A stretch of 64,000 bases of DNA from Psychroflexus gondwanensis ACAM 44. GTDB lineage: Bacteria; Bacteroidota; Bacteroidia; Flavobacteriales; Flavobacteriaceae. Where the stretch lies: assembly GCF_000355905.1 (NCBI RefSeq), contig NZ_APLF01000018.1, positions 56,615 through 120,614 on the forward strand, in the 5' to 3' direction. Of this stretch, positions 34,956 to 43,922 are shown piece by piece (position 1 is the first letter of the stretch; the number at the start of each line of letters is the position of its first letter). The position numbers were made by a program, and so were the translations under genes. Below the pieces are notes generated by a model that did no database searches, was not told the origin of the DNA, and worked only from the letters and a program-made list of their open reading frames with translations.

Positions 34956-35811
34956 AATAAATTCTAAAATAGCACTTGTTACTCCCTTAAAAGACGAGAT
35001 AGATAATATTGATAACTTTTTGTCTTCTCTTAAAAAACAGAGTATTAGCATTCATACATTGGTTATTGTAGAGAATGATAGTACAGATGGTAGCAAAGAG
35101 TATTTAGATAAAATAAAATCTGTTGAAAATATTGATCATTTTCATGTTGTCAGCATGAAGTTTGAAGACAAAACTTACAGGGTGGGAAAGAAATATGCTA
35201 CAATTATTGATAAAGGCTTTCAATTTTTGAAAAATAGATCATCGTATAACGAGTTAGATTTTATTGGTATTTTAGATTGTGATGTTTTTCCTAAACAAAA
35301 TTATTATGAGAAATTAGTTAGTTTTTTAAAAAATAATCCTGATGTAGGTATTACTAGTGGATTAATTTATACCCAAAATGGGAGGCAGCATATTGCTAGT
35401 CAGAACTGGGTTAGAGGTGGTTGTAGAATTTGGAGAAAAAAATGTTTTGATGAAGCGGGGTACCAAATTGCATTTACGGCAGACACAGTTTCAGTCGCTT
35501 TGGCACATCTTAAAGGATGGAAAACTAAAACCTTAAAGTCTGCTAAAGTGATTTCAAGAGAGGTGGATGTTCGCTTTTCAAACTCATCTGAAAAGGGATA
35601 CCATGCCTATTACAGAGGGCACACTTTATTTTACATGATTTTACGATCTATTTATATAATTTTAATAAAAAGAAAATTCAAGACTGGATTTACTTTATTG
35701 AAGGGTTACGTCCTTAGTTTTATGAATAAGCGTCCTAGAATTGAAGATAAAACGTTAAGAACATATTTTAGAAACTATATGCTTAATAAGATAACTAAAA
35801 AATATACATAG
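34948..35811 (+). CDS. Family 2 glycosyltransferase
   Basis: 287 residues from ATG 34948; an earlier TTG in the frame lies inside the previous gene and is not used. The GT-A nucleotide-binding start is IALVTPLKDEIDNIDNFLSS (about 7-26), with VENDSTDGSKEYL and the metal-binding DxD as LDCD near residue 110. The C-terminal hydrophobic stretch (FYMILRSIYIILIKRK) may anchor it to the inner membrane. It adds one sugar of the repeat unit; donor and linkage unknown. It overlaps its neighbour on each side, supporting one operon. Confidence 0.9.
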   Translation: MTKINSKIALVTPLKDEIDNIDNFLSSLKKQSISIHTLVIVENDSTDGSKEYLDKIKSVENIDHFHVVSMKFEDKTYRVGKKYATIIDKGFQFLKNRSSYNELDFIGILDCDVFPKQNYYEKLVSFLKNNPDVGITSGLIYTQNGRQHIASQNWVRGGCRIWRKKCFDEAGYQIAFTADTVSVALAHLKGWKTKTLKSAKVISREVDVRFSNSSEKGYHAYYRGHTLFYMILRSIYIILIKRKFKTGFTLLKGYVLSFMNKRPRIEDKTLRTYFRNYMLNKITKKYT

Positions 35812-36956
35812 TGAATATCAATGTTCTTATTACATTTATCTGTTTTATTTTATCCGGCTTTTTTCATCAAGGGCTTTATATATTTTTCCCTGCTCTAACC
35901 TTTTTATATGTTATTTATCAAAAAGAATCTAAAATCTACATTAATCCCATAAGTAAAATATATCTATATTTTGTTATTGTTGCTGTTGTTTTTTTTGCTT
36001 TACAATCTATTTTTTATCAAGATATTAAAATCTTCTCAATAAAAGGGTGCTTAAGGTATACTGCTTATTTTTCCTTTGCAGTATTTGCGTCATATTTAAG
36101 TCAGAATAATATCAAGTACTTATTTGTAATGTTCTTGGTTTATTTCATTCTTACACTTCCTATGAGTTATTTTCAGATAGTTAATTTTGAGCGTTATAAA
36201 AATATAATTGGCCACTCTAATCACTTAGCCTATGTGCTTTCAATGCTTATTTATTTTTTAGTATTTCATAGGCCATTTAAAAATAAAATTATTAATATAT
36301 CGTGCATAATATTACTTTTTATCTCACTGATCCTGACAAAGTCTTCTGGAGGCCTTTTAGTTATTCTTGCATTATTAGCATACAATGGACTAATGTCAAA
36401 AAGGATATCTTTGATTAATAAAGTGTTATTTCTTAGTCTTCCAATTGTTGTTTTTTTTCTTGCGATCAATCTTTCCGAAAAAATTGCATTTCAGTTTGAG
36501 TCTTTAAATTTTTTAAATTGGAATTTTATCCAAGATAGAGCAACCCAGTTTTCAGTAGACGGTGTTGTTAGGGCAGGGGGACATGGGTCTTTTATTTGGC
36601 GGATTATTTATTGGTCCGCTATAGTGTATGAGTTTTTAACTGAGTCTATATTAAAAATTATGTTTGGATTAGGAGTAGATCATTTAACTCAAGGAAATAT
36701 GCCATATAAATTCATGAGTCAAGATCCACATAATGATTTTGTAAAAGCCCTTTTGGAATTTGGAGTTTTAGGATTCTTATTATTTACAAGCTATTTTTGG
36801 AGAATTTATAAAGTTTTGAGGAAAAATTTTAATGTCATAATATTGATGATTATACCTGCTTTCTTTGGCAACCCAGTTGTAAATTTTTCAGTTAGTATTG
36901 TCTATATTTTAATTTTGATGTATGAATATAAAAAAGTTGATTTCAAAGTTAGCTAA
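35811..36956 (+). CDS. O-antigen polymerase/ligase-like membrane protein (first of two)
   Basis: 381 residues starting with GTG that shares one base with the previous stop (TAGTG). Ten or more hydrophobic segments and a large periplasmic loop (about 220-305) containing GLGVDHLTQG and DPHNDFVKALLEFGVLGF are typical of the Wzy/WaaL (Wzy_C) superfamily. It may polymerise repeat units or ligate the finished polymer. A second protein of the same kind follows with a 35-bp overlap, so one may be polymerase and the other ligase; the sequence alone does not decide. Strongly AT-rich. Confidence 0.82.
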   Translation: MNINVLITFICFILSGFFHQGLYIFFPALTFLYVIYQKESKIYINPISKIYLYFVIVAVVFFALQSIFYQDIKIFSIKGCLRYTAYFSFAVFASYLSQNNIKYLFVMFLVYFILTLPMSYFQIVNFERYKNIIGHSNHLAYVLSMLIYFLVFHRPFKNKIINISCIILLFISLILTKSSGGLLVILALLAYNGLMSKRISLINKVLFLSLPIVVFFLAINLSEKIAFQFESLNFLNWNFIQDRATQFSVDGVVRAGGHGSFIWRIIYWSAIVYEFLTESILKIMFGLGVDHLTQGNMPYKFMSQDPHNDFVKALLEFGVLGFLLFTSYFWRIYKVLRKNFNVIILMIIPAFFGNPVVNFSVSIVYILILMYEYKKVDFKVS

Positions 36957-38121
36957 TCTTTTACTGATCTTATTTGTCTTATTTACTGTTCTTCCAATCA
37001 AATTGAACTACAGCAGTTTAGCCATTATTCTATTAATACTTTTAGGTATTGTAAATTTATTTTTGAAAAATGGAAAATCTCCTCATTCCAAAGACTTCTT
37101 TATATTCATAATATCTATTCCTCTTGTGGTTTATATTTTTGGCGTGTTAAATACTTCAAATACAAATTATGCTTTGGGATTTCTTGGAAAAAACCTAAGC
37201 TTTATCGCTTTTCCAATTATATTTTTTAGCTTAGGCAGATACGTCAACAAATCTTTAATACTCAAGCTTTATTTGTTAGGATTATTTTTCACTAACCTCT
37301 ATTTATTGTATTTGTTTTTCTACTATTTTAATTTTGGATTGCGTTTTTATAAAATTGTTACATTAGATATATACCACTCAACCTATTTAGGCATGTATAA
37401 TCTACTAGCCTATTGGATTTGTATTACTCTATTTATGAAAAAGCTTAATAAGTTATATTTTATTTTAGCTGCATTTTTTTTAATATCTGCTATTGTTACT
37501 TCAGCAAGAATTATTTTTTTAATAGCGATTGTATCTCTTTTAGTTACCCTTTTTTATTTTATTAGGTCAAAATGGAAAAGGATTGGTGCAATGCTTTTGA
37601 TAGGGGTTTTTTGCATCATAGCATTGCTTAGTATTCCCTCTTATACACAGAAATTTAACCAATTTTTAGAGTTAGATAAAATTAGTTTTGATAAAAGTAA
37701 TTATAGAAGCTTGTCTTCAAGGTTTGGAAAATTAGAAGCTTCAATAGCAGTTTTAAAAGATAATCTTTGGTTTGGAACTGGGACAGGAGACGCCAAAGAT
37801 GTTTTGGTTGAGGAATATAAAAAAATGAATTTTACGATGGGATATAAGAATAAATATAATCCACATAACCAGTATTTAGACAATTTAACAAGAAATGGAA
37901 TAATTGGCGGGTTATTATGTTTGCTCATTATTTATGGTTTGCCTTTTTATATTGGAATAAAGCAAAATAATTTATTATTTCTTGCCTTTGTAGTAATTGT
38001 CTCAATAGTAAGCTTAACTGAATCAATTCTAGATACACATAAAGGAATTACTTTTTATACATTTTTTGCATCATTGTTATTATATTTTCAACTAAAAAAA
38101 ATAAATCATCGTATCAAGTAG
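36922..38121 (+). CDS. O-antigen polymerase/ligase-like membrane protein (second of two)
   Basis: 399 residues, polytopic. It shows the Wzy_C hallmark loop with FGTGTGDAKDVL and NPHNQYLDNLTRNGIIGGLL (about 290-330), which fits O-antigen ligases and related polymerases. It starts 35 bp inside the previous gene's 3' end. Its HNQYL motif is closer to the classical ligase pattern than that of its neighbour, so I lean towards ligase here, but weakly. Codon use is strongly AT-biased like its neighbours. Confidence 0.82.
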   Translation: MNIKKLISKLANLLLILFVLFTVLPIKLNYSSLAIILLILLGIVNLFLKNGKSPHSKDFFIFIISIPLVVYIFGVLNTSNTNYALGFLGKNLSFIAFPIIFFSLGRYVNKSLILKLYLLGLFFTNLYLLYLFFYYFNFGLRFYKIVTLDIYHSTYLGMYNLLAYWICITLFMKKLNKLYFILAAFFLISAIVTSARIIFLIAIVSLLVTLFYFIRSKWKRIGAMLLIGVFCIIALLSIPSYTQKFNQFLELDKISFDKSNYRSLSSRFGKLEASIAVLKDNLWFGTGTGDAKDVLVEEYKKMNFTMGYKNKYNPHNQYLDNLTRNGIIGGLLCLLIIYGLPFYIGIKQNNLLFLAFVVIVSIVSLTESILDTHKGITFYTFFASLLLYFQLKKINHRIK

Positions 38122-38194
38122 TTGACTAAATTATCATTACTAAAAAAGATTAAATTAATTTCAATATTTAATTTGCTGATTTCAAATATACCCT

Positions 38195-38938
38195 ATGGGA
38201 AGAATACAAATGCTTAATTCATATATAGATAATTTAACGATGTTGCAAAGCTTGAACCTAATAGATCAGGCAGTATCTGATGGGAAGCATATCCATCATT
38301 CTGTAGTCAATGCTGGAAAAATTGTTTTAATGCAAAAGGATGTTCAGCTTAGAGAAAGTGTAAATAGTGCAGATATCATTAATCCAGATGGACAAGCAGT
38401 GATTTGGGCTTCCAAGTTACTAGGAAGGCCTTTAAAAGAGCGCGTGGCCGGTATAGACCTGATGGAAAATCTTGTGGAATTAGCCCATCAAAAAGGTTAT
38501 AAAATATACTGTCTGGGAGCGAAAGAACAAGTTGTATCAAAAGTCATTGAAAAATATAAACAGAACTATTCTAAAGATATTATTGCAGGCTATAGAAATG
38601 GGTATTTCTCTAAAGAGGAAGAGCCTGGAATAGCAAAAGATATTGCAGAAAGTGGTGCTCAGATTCTTTTTGTAGCCATCAGTTCCCCTAAAAAAGAAAA
38701 TTTTTTATATGATAATAGGCAAGCCCTCAAGAGTGTTAACTTTATTATGGGTGTTGGTGGAAGTTTTGATGTAGTGTCTGGCTTAGTAAAGCGTGCTCCA
38801 GAATGGATGCAAAATATTGGCTTGGAGTGGTTCTATAGATTTATTCAAGAACCTAGAAGGATGTGGAAAAGATACCTCATTGGGAACTCTAAATTCATCT
38901 TTCTAACTTTCAAAGAAAAATTCAAGAATAAACCTTGA
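38195..38938 (+). CDS. WecG/TagA/CpsF-family glycosyltransferase
   Basis: 247 residues. Family motifs are HSVVNAGKIVLMQKD, NPDGQAVIWASKLLG, ERVAGIDLMENL, YCLGAKEQVV, FVAISSPKKENFL, IMGVGGSFDVVSGLVKRAPEWMQ and GLEWFYRFIQEPRRMWKRY. WecG members transfer ManNAcA, and TagA members ManNAc, to lipid-linked GlcNAc. With wecB and wecC in the same locus, ManNAcA is a natural guess for the donor here. It acts at the cytoplasmic face of the inner membrane. Confidence 0.93.
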   Translation: MGRIQMLNSYIDNLTMLQSLNLIDQAVSDGKHIHHSVVNAGKIVLMQKDVQLRESVNSADIINPDGQAVIWASKLLGRPLKERVAGIDLMENLVELAHQKGYKIYCLGAKEQVVSKVIEKYKQNYSKDIIAGYRNGYFSKEEEPGIAKDIAESGAQILFVAISSPKKENFLYDNRQALKSVNFIMGVGGSFDVVSGLVKRAPEWMQNIGLEWFYRFIQEPRRMWKRYLIGNSKFIFLTFKEKFKNKP

Positions 38939-38982
38939 AAGCTTTAAATTTGCAATTATATTAAAATCAGTAAACCCACTTT

Positions 38983-40290
38983 ATGAAAATAGCTGTAATA
39001 GGCACAGGCTATGTAGGTCTGGTTACCGGAACCTGTTTAGCCGAAAATGGAAACGATGTTCTTTGTGTCGATATCGATAAAAACAAAGTCAACCAAATGA
39101 AAGCGGGAGTGGTTCCTATCTACGAACCTCACTTAGATGTTTTATTCGAAAGGAATATTGAAGCTGGCCGGTTGAACTTTACAACTGACTTAAAAGAAGG
39201 TTTAGATTTTGGCGAGGTGATCTTTCTAGCTTTACCGACCCCAGAAGATGAAGATGGCTCAGCAGATTTAAAGTATGTTTTGGGCGTAGCCAAAGAAATT
39301 GGAGAATATATTACCTCTTATAAAGTGATTGTAGATAAAAGCACGGTTCCTGTTGGAACAGCAGATTTGGTAAGAACGACCATCGAGCAAGACTGCAAAA
39401 CTGAATTTGATGTGGTGTCCAATCCGGAATTTTTAAGAGAAGGTTTTGCCGTCGATGATTTTATGAAGCCGGAGCGAATAGTCATTGGTTCGAGTAGTGA
39501 ACGCGCTACCGAGGTGATGCAACGTTTGTATCAGCCGTTTGTAAGGTCTGGAAACCCAGTGATTATCATGGATGAAAAGTCGGCAGAATTAACTAAATAT
39601 GCTTCGAATTCCTTTTTAGCGACCAAAATTACTTTTATGAACGAAATCGCCAACTATTGTCAAAAGGTAGGAGCAGATGTTGATAAGGTAAGAATAGGCA
39701 TGGGAACCGACTCCAGAATTGGAAAACGATTTCTCTTTCCAGGTATTGGGTACGGCGGGTCTTGTTTTCCAAAGGATGTAAAGGCACTTCACAAATCGGG
39801 AAAGGATATCAACTACGATTTTAAAATTTTGGAGGCTGTGGTAGAAGTCAATGAACATCAAAAAACAATTCTTTTCCCAGAAGTTTCTTCTTATTTTGAT
39901 GATAATTTGGAAGGAAAGACCATCGCGATTTGGGGCTTAGCGTTTAAGCCTGAAACTGATGATATTCGCGAAGCTCCCGCTTTATATATGATCGATAAGC
40001 TTTTGGAAGCCGGTGCTAACGTAAAGGCTTTTGATCCTGAAGCCATAGAAAATGTAAAAGAAAAATATGGGGATAAGTTACAGTATGGAAAGGATATGTA
40101 TGAGGTTACAGAGGGGGCGGATGCCTTGCTGATTTGTACCGAGTGGAGTATCTTCAGAACTCCAAATTATGACTTATTAAAGTCCAATCTAAACAACCCA
40201 GTTATCTTCGATGGGAGAAACTTATATCCAACGGTGGAGTTGGCTAAACAAGGGATTCATTACATTTCTATAGGGAGACAAAAAGTATAA
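38983..40290 (+). CDS. ugd: UDP-glucose 6-dehydrogenase
   Basis: 435 residues; oxidises UDP-glucose to UDP-glucuronate with two NAD+. The start MKIAVIGTGYVGLVTGTCLAE is the family nucleotide fold. It also has DKSTVPVGTADLV, SNPEFLREGFAVDDF, the catalytic Cys in GIGYGGSCFPKDV, and GLAFKPETDDIREAP. Its product feeds the UDP-glucuronate decarboxylase encoded just downstream. A TAAATTTG box at 38945-38952 may provide its own promoter. It is the second nucleotide-sugar dehydrogenase of the locus, beside wecC. Confidence 0.96.
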   Translation: MKIAVIGTGYVGLVTGTCLAENGNDVLCVDIDKNKVNQMKAGVVPIYEPHLDVLFERNIEAGRLNFTTDLKEGLDFGEVIFLALPTPEDEDGSADLKYVLGVAKEIGEYITSYKVIVDKSTVPVGTADLVRTTIEQDCKTEFDVVSNPEFLREGFAVDDFMKPERIVIGSSSERATEVMQRLYQPFVRSGNPVIIMDEKSAELTKYASNSFLATKITFMNEIANYCQKVGADVDKVRIGMGTDSRIGKRFLFPGIGYGGSCFPKDVKALHKSGKDINYDFKILEAVVEVNEHQKTILFPEVSSYFDDNLEGKTIAIWGLAFKPETDDIREAPALYMIDKLLEAGANVKAFDPEAIENVKEKYGDKLQYGKDMYEVTEGADALLICTEWSIFRTPNYDLLKSNLNNPVIFDGRNLYPTVELAKQGIHYISIGRQKV

Positions 40291-40358
40291 TTGATGAAAA
40301 AAGTTTTAAACACGAGCGATGATCTTGCTTAAAGTCGACTCTGCCAAAAATTCTATTG

Positions 40359-40415
40359 ATAAGATAAACTGCACAATTTAGGAATCCAATTCCTAAATTG
40401 TGCAGTTTATCTTAT
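40359..40415. promoter_or_regulatory. Perfect 27-bp inverted repeat with 3-nt loop
   Basis: The arms (left 40359-40385, beginning ATAAGATAAACTGCACAATT; right 40389-40415) are exact reverse complements around the loop CCA. The right arm overlaps the -7 box TATATTTG (40413-40420) of the DUF4143 gene. It could be an operator, a cruciform, an RNA hairpin, or the trace of a mobile element. Confidence 0.85.
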
Positions 40416-40420
40416 ATTTG
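40413..40420 (+). promoter_or_regulatory. -7 element (TATATTTG) of the DUF4143 ATPase gene
   Basis: TATATTTG ends 3 bp before the ATG at 40424 and overlaps the right arm of the 27-bp inverted repeat. A transcript from here would be leaderless or nearly so. No clear -33 box is seen. Confidence 0.4.
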
Positions 40421-40423
40421 TGT

Positions 40424-41581
40424 ATGATTTCAAGAATAGCAGAAGCAGAACTTATTAATTTGTCTCAACAATATAAGGCCATAGCAGTTATTGGCCCTAG
40501 GGAGTCCGGTAAAACAACTTTAGTAAAATTAGTATTTCCAGACAAACCCTATGTGAATTTAGAAAACCCAGACATGAGGAATTTTGCTTCTGAAGATCCT
40601 AAAGCCTTTCTCGATCAATTTTCTAAAGGAGCTATTTTAGATGAAGTACAACGCACACCAGAGCTATTTTCTTATTTACAGCAGGTACTAGATGAAAATG
40701 ACCAAACCGCTCAATTTATACTTACAGGCTCCAATAATTTTTTACTACAGCAAAGTATTACTCAAAGTTTGGCAGGCAGAGTTGGGTATTTAAATTTGTT
40801 ACCTTTTTCTTTATCAGAGGTTGAGAATTTGGCCCCAACGAAAATTCATGAATTGCTTTTTAAAGGATTTTATCCTCCGTTATACGATAAACCATTTGAA
40901 ATTCAAAAATGGTTATCAAATTATATTAGTACTTACATAGAGAGAGATGTAAGGCAATTGCGAAGTATTGAAAATCTTGTTGTTTTTGAAAAATTTTTGA
41001 AATTATGTGCAGGCAGAGTGGGGCAACTGTTAAATAAAAATACTTTGGCAATGGAAACAGGAGTCGATAGTAAAACAATTGAATCCTGGATAGGAGTATT
41101 AGAAGCAAGTTTTATTATATTCAGGTTACAACCTCATCATAAAAATTTCAATAAACGAGTGGTTAAAATGCCGAAATTATACTTTTATGATGTAGGTCTA
41201 GCGAGTGCGTTATTGGGCGTGCAAAAAGCAGAACAACTAGAGTTTCACCCTTTCAAAGGAAGTTTATTTGAAAATATGGTGATCGTCGAACTATTAAAAC
41301 AAAGATTGAATAAAGGAAAGTTAAATAACTTGTACTTTTGGAGAAATAGTAAGGGCAATGAAATTGATATTATAATAGATAATTTTGATGAGTTGATCCC
41401 TATTGAAATAAAATCGGGCGAAACAATTACCAAAGATTATTTTAAAGGCTTAGACTATTGGAATAATTTAACTGGCTTAACTGGGGGCAGGGTTATATAC
41501 GGAGGAAGCCAGTACCAAAAAAGAAGTCATGGTGTAGAAGTCATTCCTTTTGCATCATTAGCAGAAATTAATAATAGATAA
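40424..41581 (+). CDS. AAA_14/DUF4143 ATP-binding protein
   Basis: 385 residues from ATG 40424; an ATG eight codons upstream lies within the promoter box and hairpin and is rejected. The P-loop is [14 protein letters not shown] (about 21-34), the Walker B-like segment is [14 protein letters not shown], and sensor FILTGSNNF follows. The C-terminal DUF4143 nuclease-like part has [27 protein letters not shown] and [15 protein letters not shown], then [10 protein letters not shown], a PD-(D/E)xK-like pattern. Such ATPases are common, mobile and functionally obscure in Bacteroidota. It interrupts ugd-uxs in the polysaccharide operon and has its own palindromic control region, so it is probably an insertion. 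Confidence 0.9.
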   Translation: MISRIAEAELINLSQQYKAIAVIGPRESGKTTLVKLVFPDKPYVNLENPDMRNFASEDPKAFLDQFSKGAILDEVQRTPELFSYLQQVLDENDQTAQFILTGSNNFLLQQSITQSLAGRVGYLNLLPFSLSEVENLAPTKIHELLFKGFYPPLYDKPFEIQKWLSNYISTYIERDVRQLRSIENLVVFEKFLKLCAGRVGQLLNKNTLAMETGVDSKTIESWIGVLEASFIIFRLQPHHKNFNKRVVKMPKLYFYDVGLASALLGVQKAEQLEFHPFKGSLFENMVIVELLKQRLNKGKLNNLYFWRNSKGNEIDIIIDNFDELIPIEIKSGETITKDYFKGLDYWNNLTGLTGGRVIYGGSQYQKRSHGVEVIPFASLAEINNR

Positions 41582-41582
41582 C

Positions 41583-42569
41583 ATGAAAAAAGTTTTAATA
41601 ACAGGGGCTGCAGGATTCTTAGGATCACACCTCTGCGATAAGTTTATAAAGGAAGGTTTTAAGGTTATTGGCATGGACAATCTTATCACTGGTGATCTAA
41701 AGAACATAGAACACCTTTTTAAACTTGACACCTTCGAATTTTATCATCATGATGTAAGTAAATTTGTCCATGTTCCTGGAGATTTGGATTATATTCTTCA
41801 TTTTGCCTCTCCAGCGAGTCCTATCGATTATTTAAAAATCCCTATCCAAACCCTTAAAGTGGGTTCACTAGGAACCCATAATTTGTTAGGTTTAGCTAAA
41901 GCTAAAGGAGCTAGACTTTTGATTGCTTCCACTAGTGAAGTGTATGGTGATCCTCTTGTCCACCCTCAAACTGAGGAGTATTATGGAAATGTAAATACCA
42001 TAGGACCTAGAGGCGTTTATGATGAAGCGAAACGGTTTCAAGAATCTATGACCATGGCCTATCACAGGTTCCATGGTTTGGAAACTAGAATTGTTCGTAT
42101 ATTCAATACTTACGGTCCTCGTATGCGTTTAAATGATGGTAGAGTTATTCCTGCCTTTATTGGTCAAGCTCTACGGGGAGAAGATCTTACTGTCTTTGGA
42201 GATGGCTCTCAGACCCGTTCTTTCTGTTATGTAGATGACCAAATAGAAGGAATTTATAGTTTATTGATGAGCGATTATGCAGAGCCTGTAAATATTGGAA
42301 ATCCTTATGAAATTTCAATTCTAGACTTTGTTCAAGAAATTATTAAACTAACAGGAACTCAACAGAAAATAATCTTTAAACCTTTGCCAAAAGACGATCC
42401 AATGCAGCGTCAACCTGATATTACTAAAGCTAAAGCCATTTTGGGCTGGGAGCCAAAAGTAGATAGGAAAGAAGGGATGCGTCTTACATATGATTACTTC
42501 AAATCTTTAAGTGAGGACGAGTTGAAAAAGAATGAACATAAAGATTTCACCTCTCATAACAGGAAATAA
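41583..42569 (+). CDS. uxs: UDP-glucuronic acid decarboxylase (UDP-xylose synthase)
   Basis: 328 residues of the extended short-chain dehydrogenase family. It has the NAD motif [12 protein letters not shown] (6-17), STSEVYGDP, the catalytic Tyr-x3-Lys in [26 protein letters not shown] and [16 protein letters not shown], all typical of UXS. It converts UDP-GlcA (from Ugd) to UDP-xylose, so ugd and uxs form a two-step supply line. The 3' stop is immediately followed by the start of the glycosyl-1-phosphate transferase gene. Confidence 0.93.
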   Translation: MKKVLITGAAGFLGSHLCDKFIKEGFKVIGMDNLITGDLKNIEHLFKLDTFEFYHHDVSKFVHVPGDLDYILHFASPASPIDYLKIPIQTLKVGSLGTHNLLGLAKAKGARLLIASTSEVYGDPLVHPQTEEYYGNVNTIGPRGVYDEAKRFQESMTMAYHRFHGLETRIVRIFNTYGPRMRLNDGRVIPAFIGQALRGEDLTVFGDGSQTRSFCYVDDQIEGIYSLLMSDYAEPVNIGNPYEISILDFVQEIIKLTGTQQKIIFKPLPKDDPMQRQPDITKAKAILGWEPKVDRKEGMRLTYDYFKSLSEDELKKNEHKDFTSHNRK

Positions 42570-43922
42570 ATGGCAAGTAAATCAGGACGATATTCAAATT
42601 ATATAAGACCTGCATCTTACTTTATAGATATAGTAGTGCTTCTTTTTTTCGCAGCTCAGTTTGATTTAGATCCGATTGTTAACGCTACATTTTTTTCTTA
42701 TATCATAATCACTTGGATTTTGCTTTCTATTAAATCCAATTTCTACGAGATCTATAGGTATACTAAAGTCACTAAATTGGTTTCGCTTACTTTTTTACAA
42801 GGGATTATTTTTGCTTTAATCGTTTTTGCTTTTTTCGGCTATTATTTTGAATATGGGCGAGAGTCAAATAGGATTTTTCTTTATTTGGCAAAATCATTTG
42901 GTCTTATTTTTTTTATTAAGCTTTCGCTTCACTACTTCTTAAAATATTACCGAAAAGACTTAGGAGGTAATTATAGAATTACTGTTATTATTGGAGATTC
43001 ACCTAAAACAAAGCAACTTAAGGAATTCTTTGAAAAAACTCCAGAATACGGTTACAAATGCTTAAAAGTGTTTAATTTGACCGACTCAAATATGCAGCTG
43101 ACCGATATTTATGACTATATCCTAAAAAATAAAGTTGATGAAATCTATTGTTCGATGGCCGAAGTTGACAATATTCAACTCAATCAAATTGTAAATTTTG
43201 CAGACAATAACCTTAAAGTCCTCAAGTTTTTACCAGACAATAAAGACATCTATTCCAGAAAGCTCAACTATGAGTATTATGGATTTTTACCTATCTTATC
43301 TTTAAGACAAATTCCTTTTGACGATCCGCTCAACAAATTTTTGAAGCGTTTTATTGACATTATCATCAGCTTATTGGTTCTTGTTTTTATTCTATCTTGG
43401 CTAACTCCTTTGTTAGCTATCATCATAAAAATGGAAAGTAAAGGAGCTGTATTTTTTAAACAGAAGAGAAACGGACTAGACTATAAAGAATTTTATTGCT
43501 TTAAATTTAGGTCCATGAAGCCTAATCCTGAAGCTGATTTGCACCAGGTAAGTAAAAACGACAAGCGCATTACCAATGTAGGTCGCTTATTACGTAAGAC
43601 CAGTTTTGACGAATTGCCCCAATTTTACAACGTTCTGCTGGGAGACATGAGTGTGGTGGGCCCACGTCCCCACATGGTAAGTCATACGCATATGTATGCT
43701 GAAAATGTAGACAAATTTATGGTTAGACACTTTATTAAGCCTGGGATCACAGGCTTAGCTCAGGTGAGCGGTTATAGAGGTGAGGTTGAAACCGACCAAG
43801 ATATCATCAATAGAGTGAAATACGATATTTTTTATCTAGAAAACTGGTCTTTATTGCTAGATATAAAAATCGTGATCCAAACGGTTTTGAATGCTATTAA
43901 AGGTGAAAAAAAAGCTTACTGA
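42570..43922 (+). CDS. Undecaprenyl-phosphate glycosyl-1-phosphate transferase (WcaJ-like)
   Basis: 450 residues; starts repeat-unit synthesis by placing a sugar-1-phosphate on undecaprenyl phosphate. Four N-terminal membrane helices (about 10-130) and a nucleotide-fold-like soluble domain precede the catalytic region. That region has KRFIDIIISLLVLVF, FKQKRNGLDYKEFYCFKFRSM, VGRLLRKTSFDELPQFYNVL, GDMSVVGPRPHMV and KPGITGLAQVSGYRG. The architecture matches the glucose (WcaJ) type. It begins right after the uxs stop and ends with a 7-bp convergent overlap with a GT4 gene. Confidence 0.94.
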   Translation: MASKSGRYSNYIRPASYFIDIVVLLFFAAQFDLDPIVNATFFSYIIITWILLSIKSNFYEIYRYTKVTKLVSLTFLQGIIFALIVFAFFGYYFEYGRESNRIFLYLAKSFGLIFFIKLSLHYFLKYYRKDLGGNYRITVIIGDSPKTKQLKEFFEKTPEYGYKCLKVFNLTDSNMQLTDIYDYILKNKVDEIYCSMAEVDNIQLNQIVNFADNNLKVLKFLPDNKDIYSRKLNYEYYGFLPILSLRQIPFDDPLNKFLKRFIDIIISLLVLVFILSWLTPLLAIIIKMESKGAVFFKQKRNGLDYKEFYCFKFRSMKPNPEADLHQVSKNDKRITNVGRLLRKTSFDELPQFYNVLLGDMSVVGPRPHMVSHTHMYAENVDKFMVRHFIKPGITGLAQVSGYRGEVETDQDIINRVKYDIFYLENWSLLLDIKIVIQTVLNAIKGEKKAY

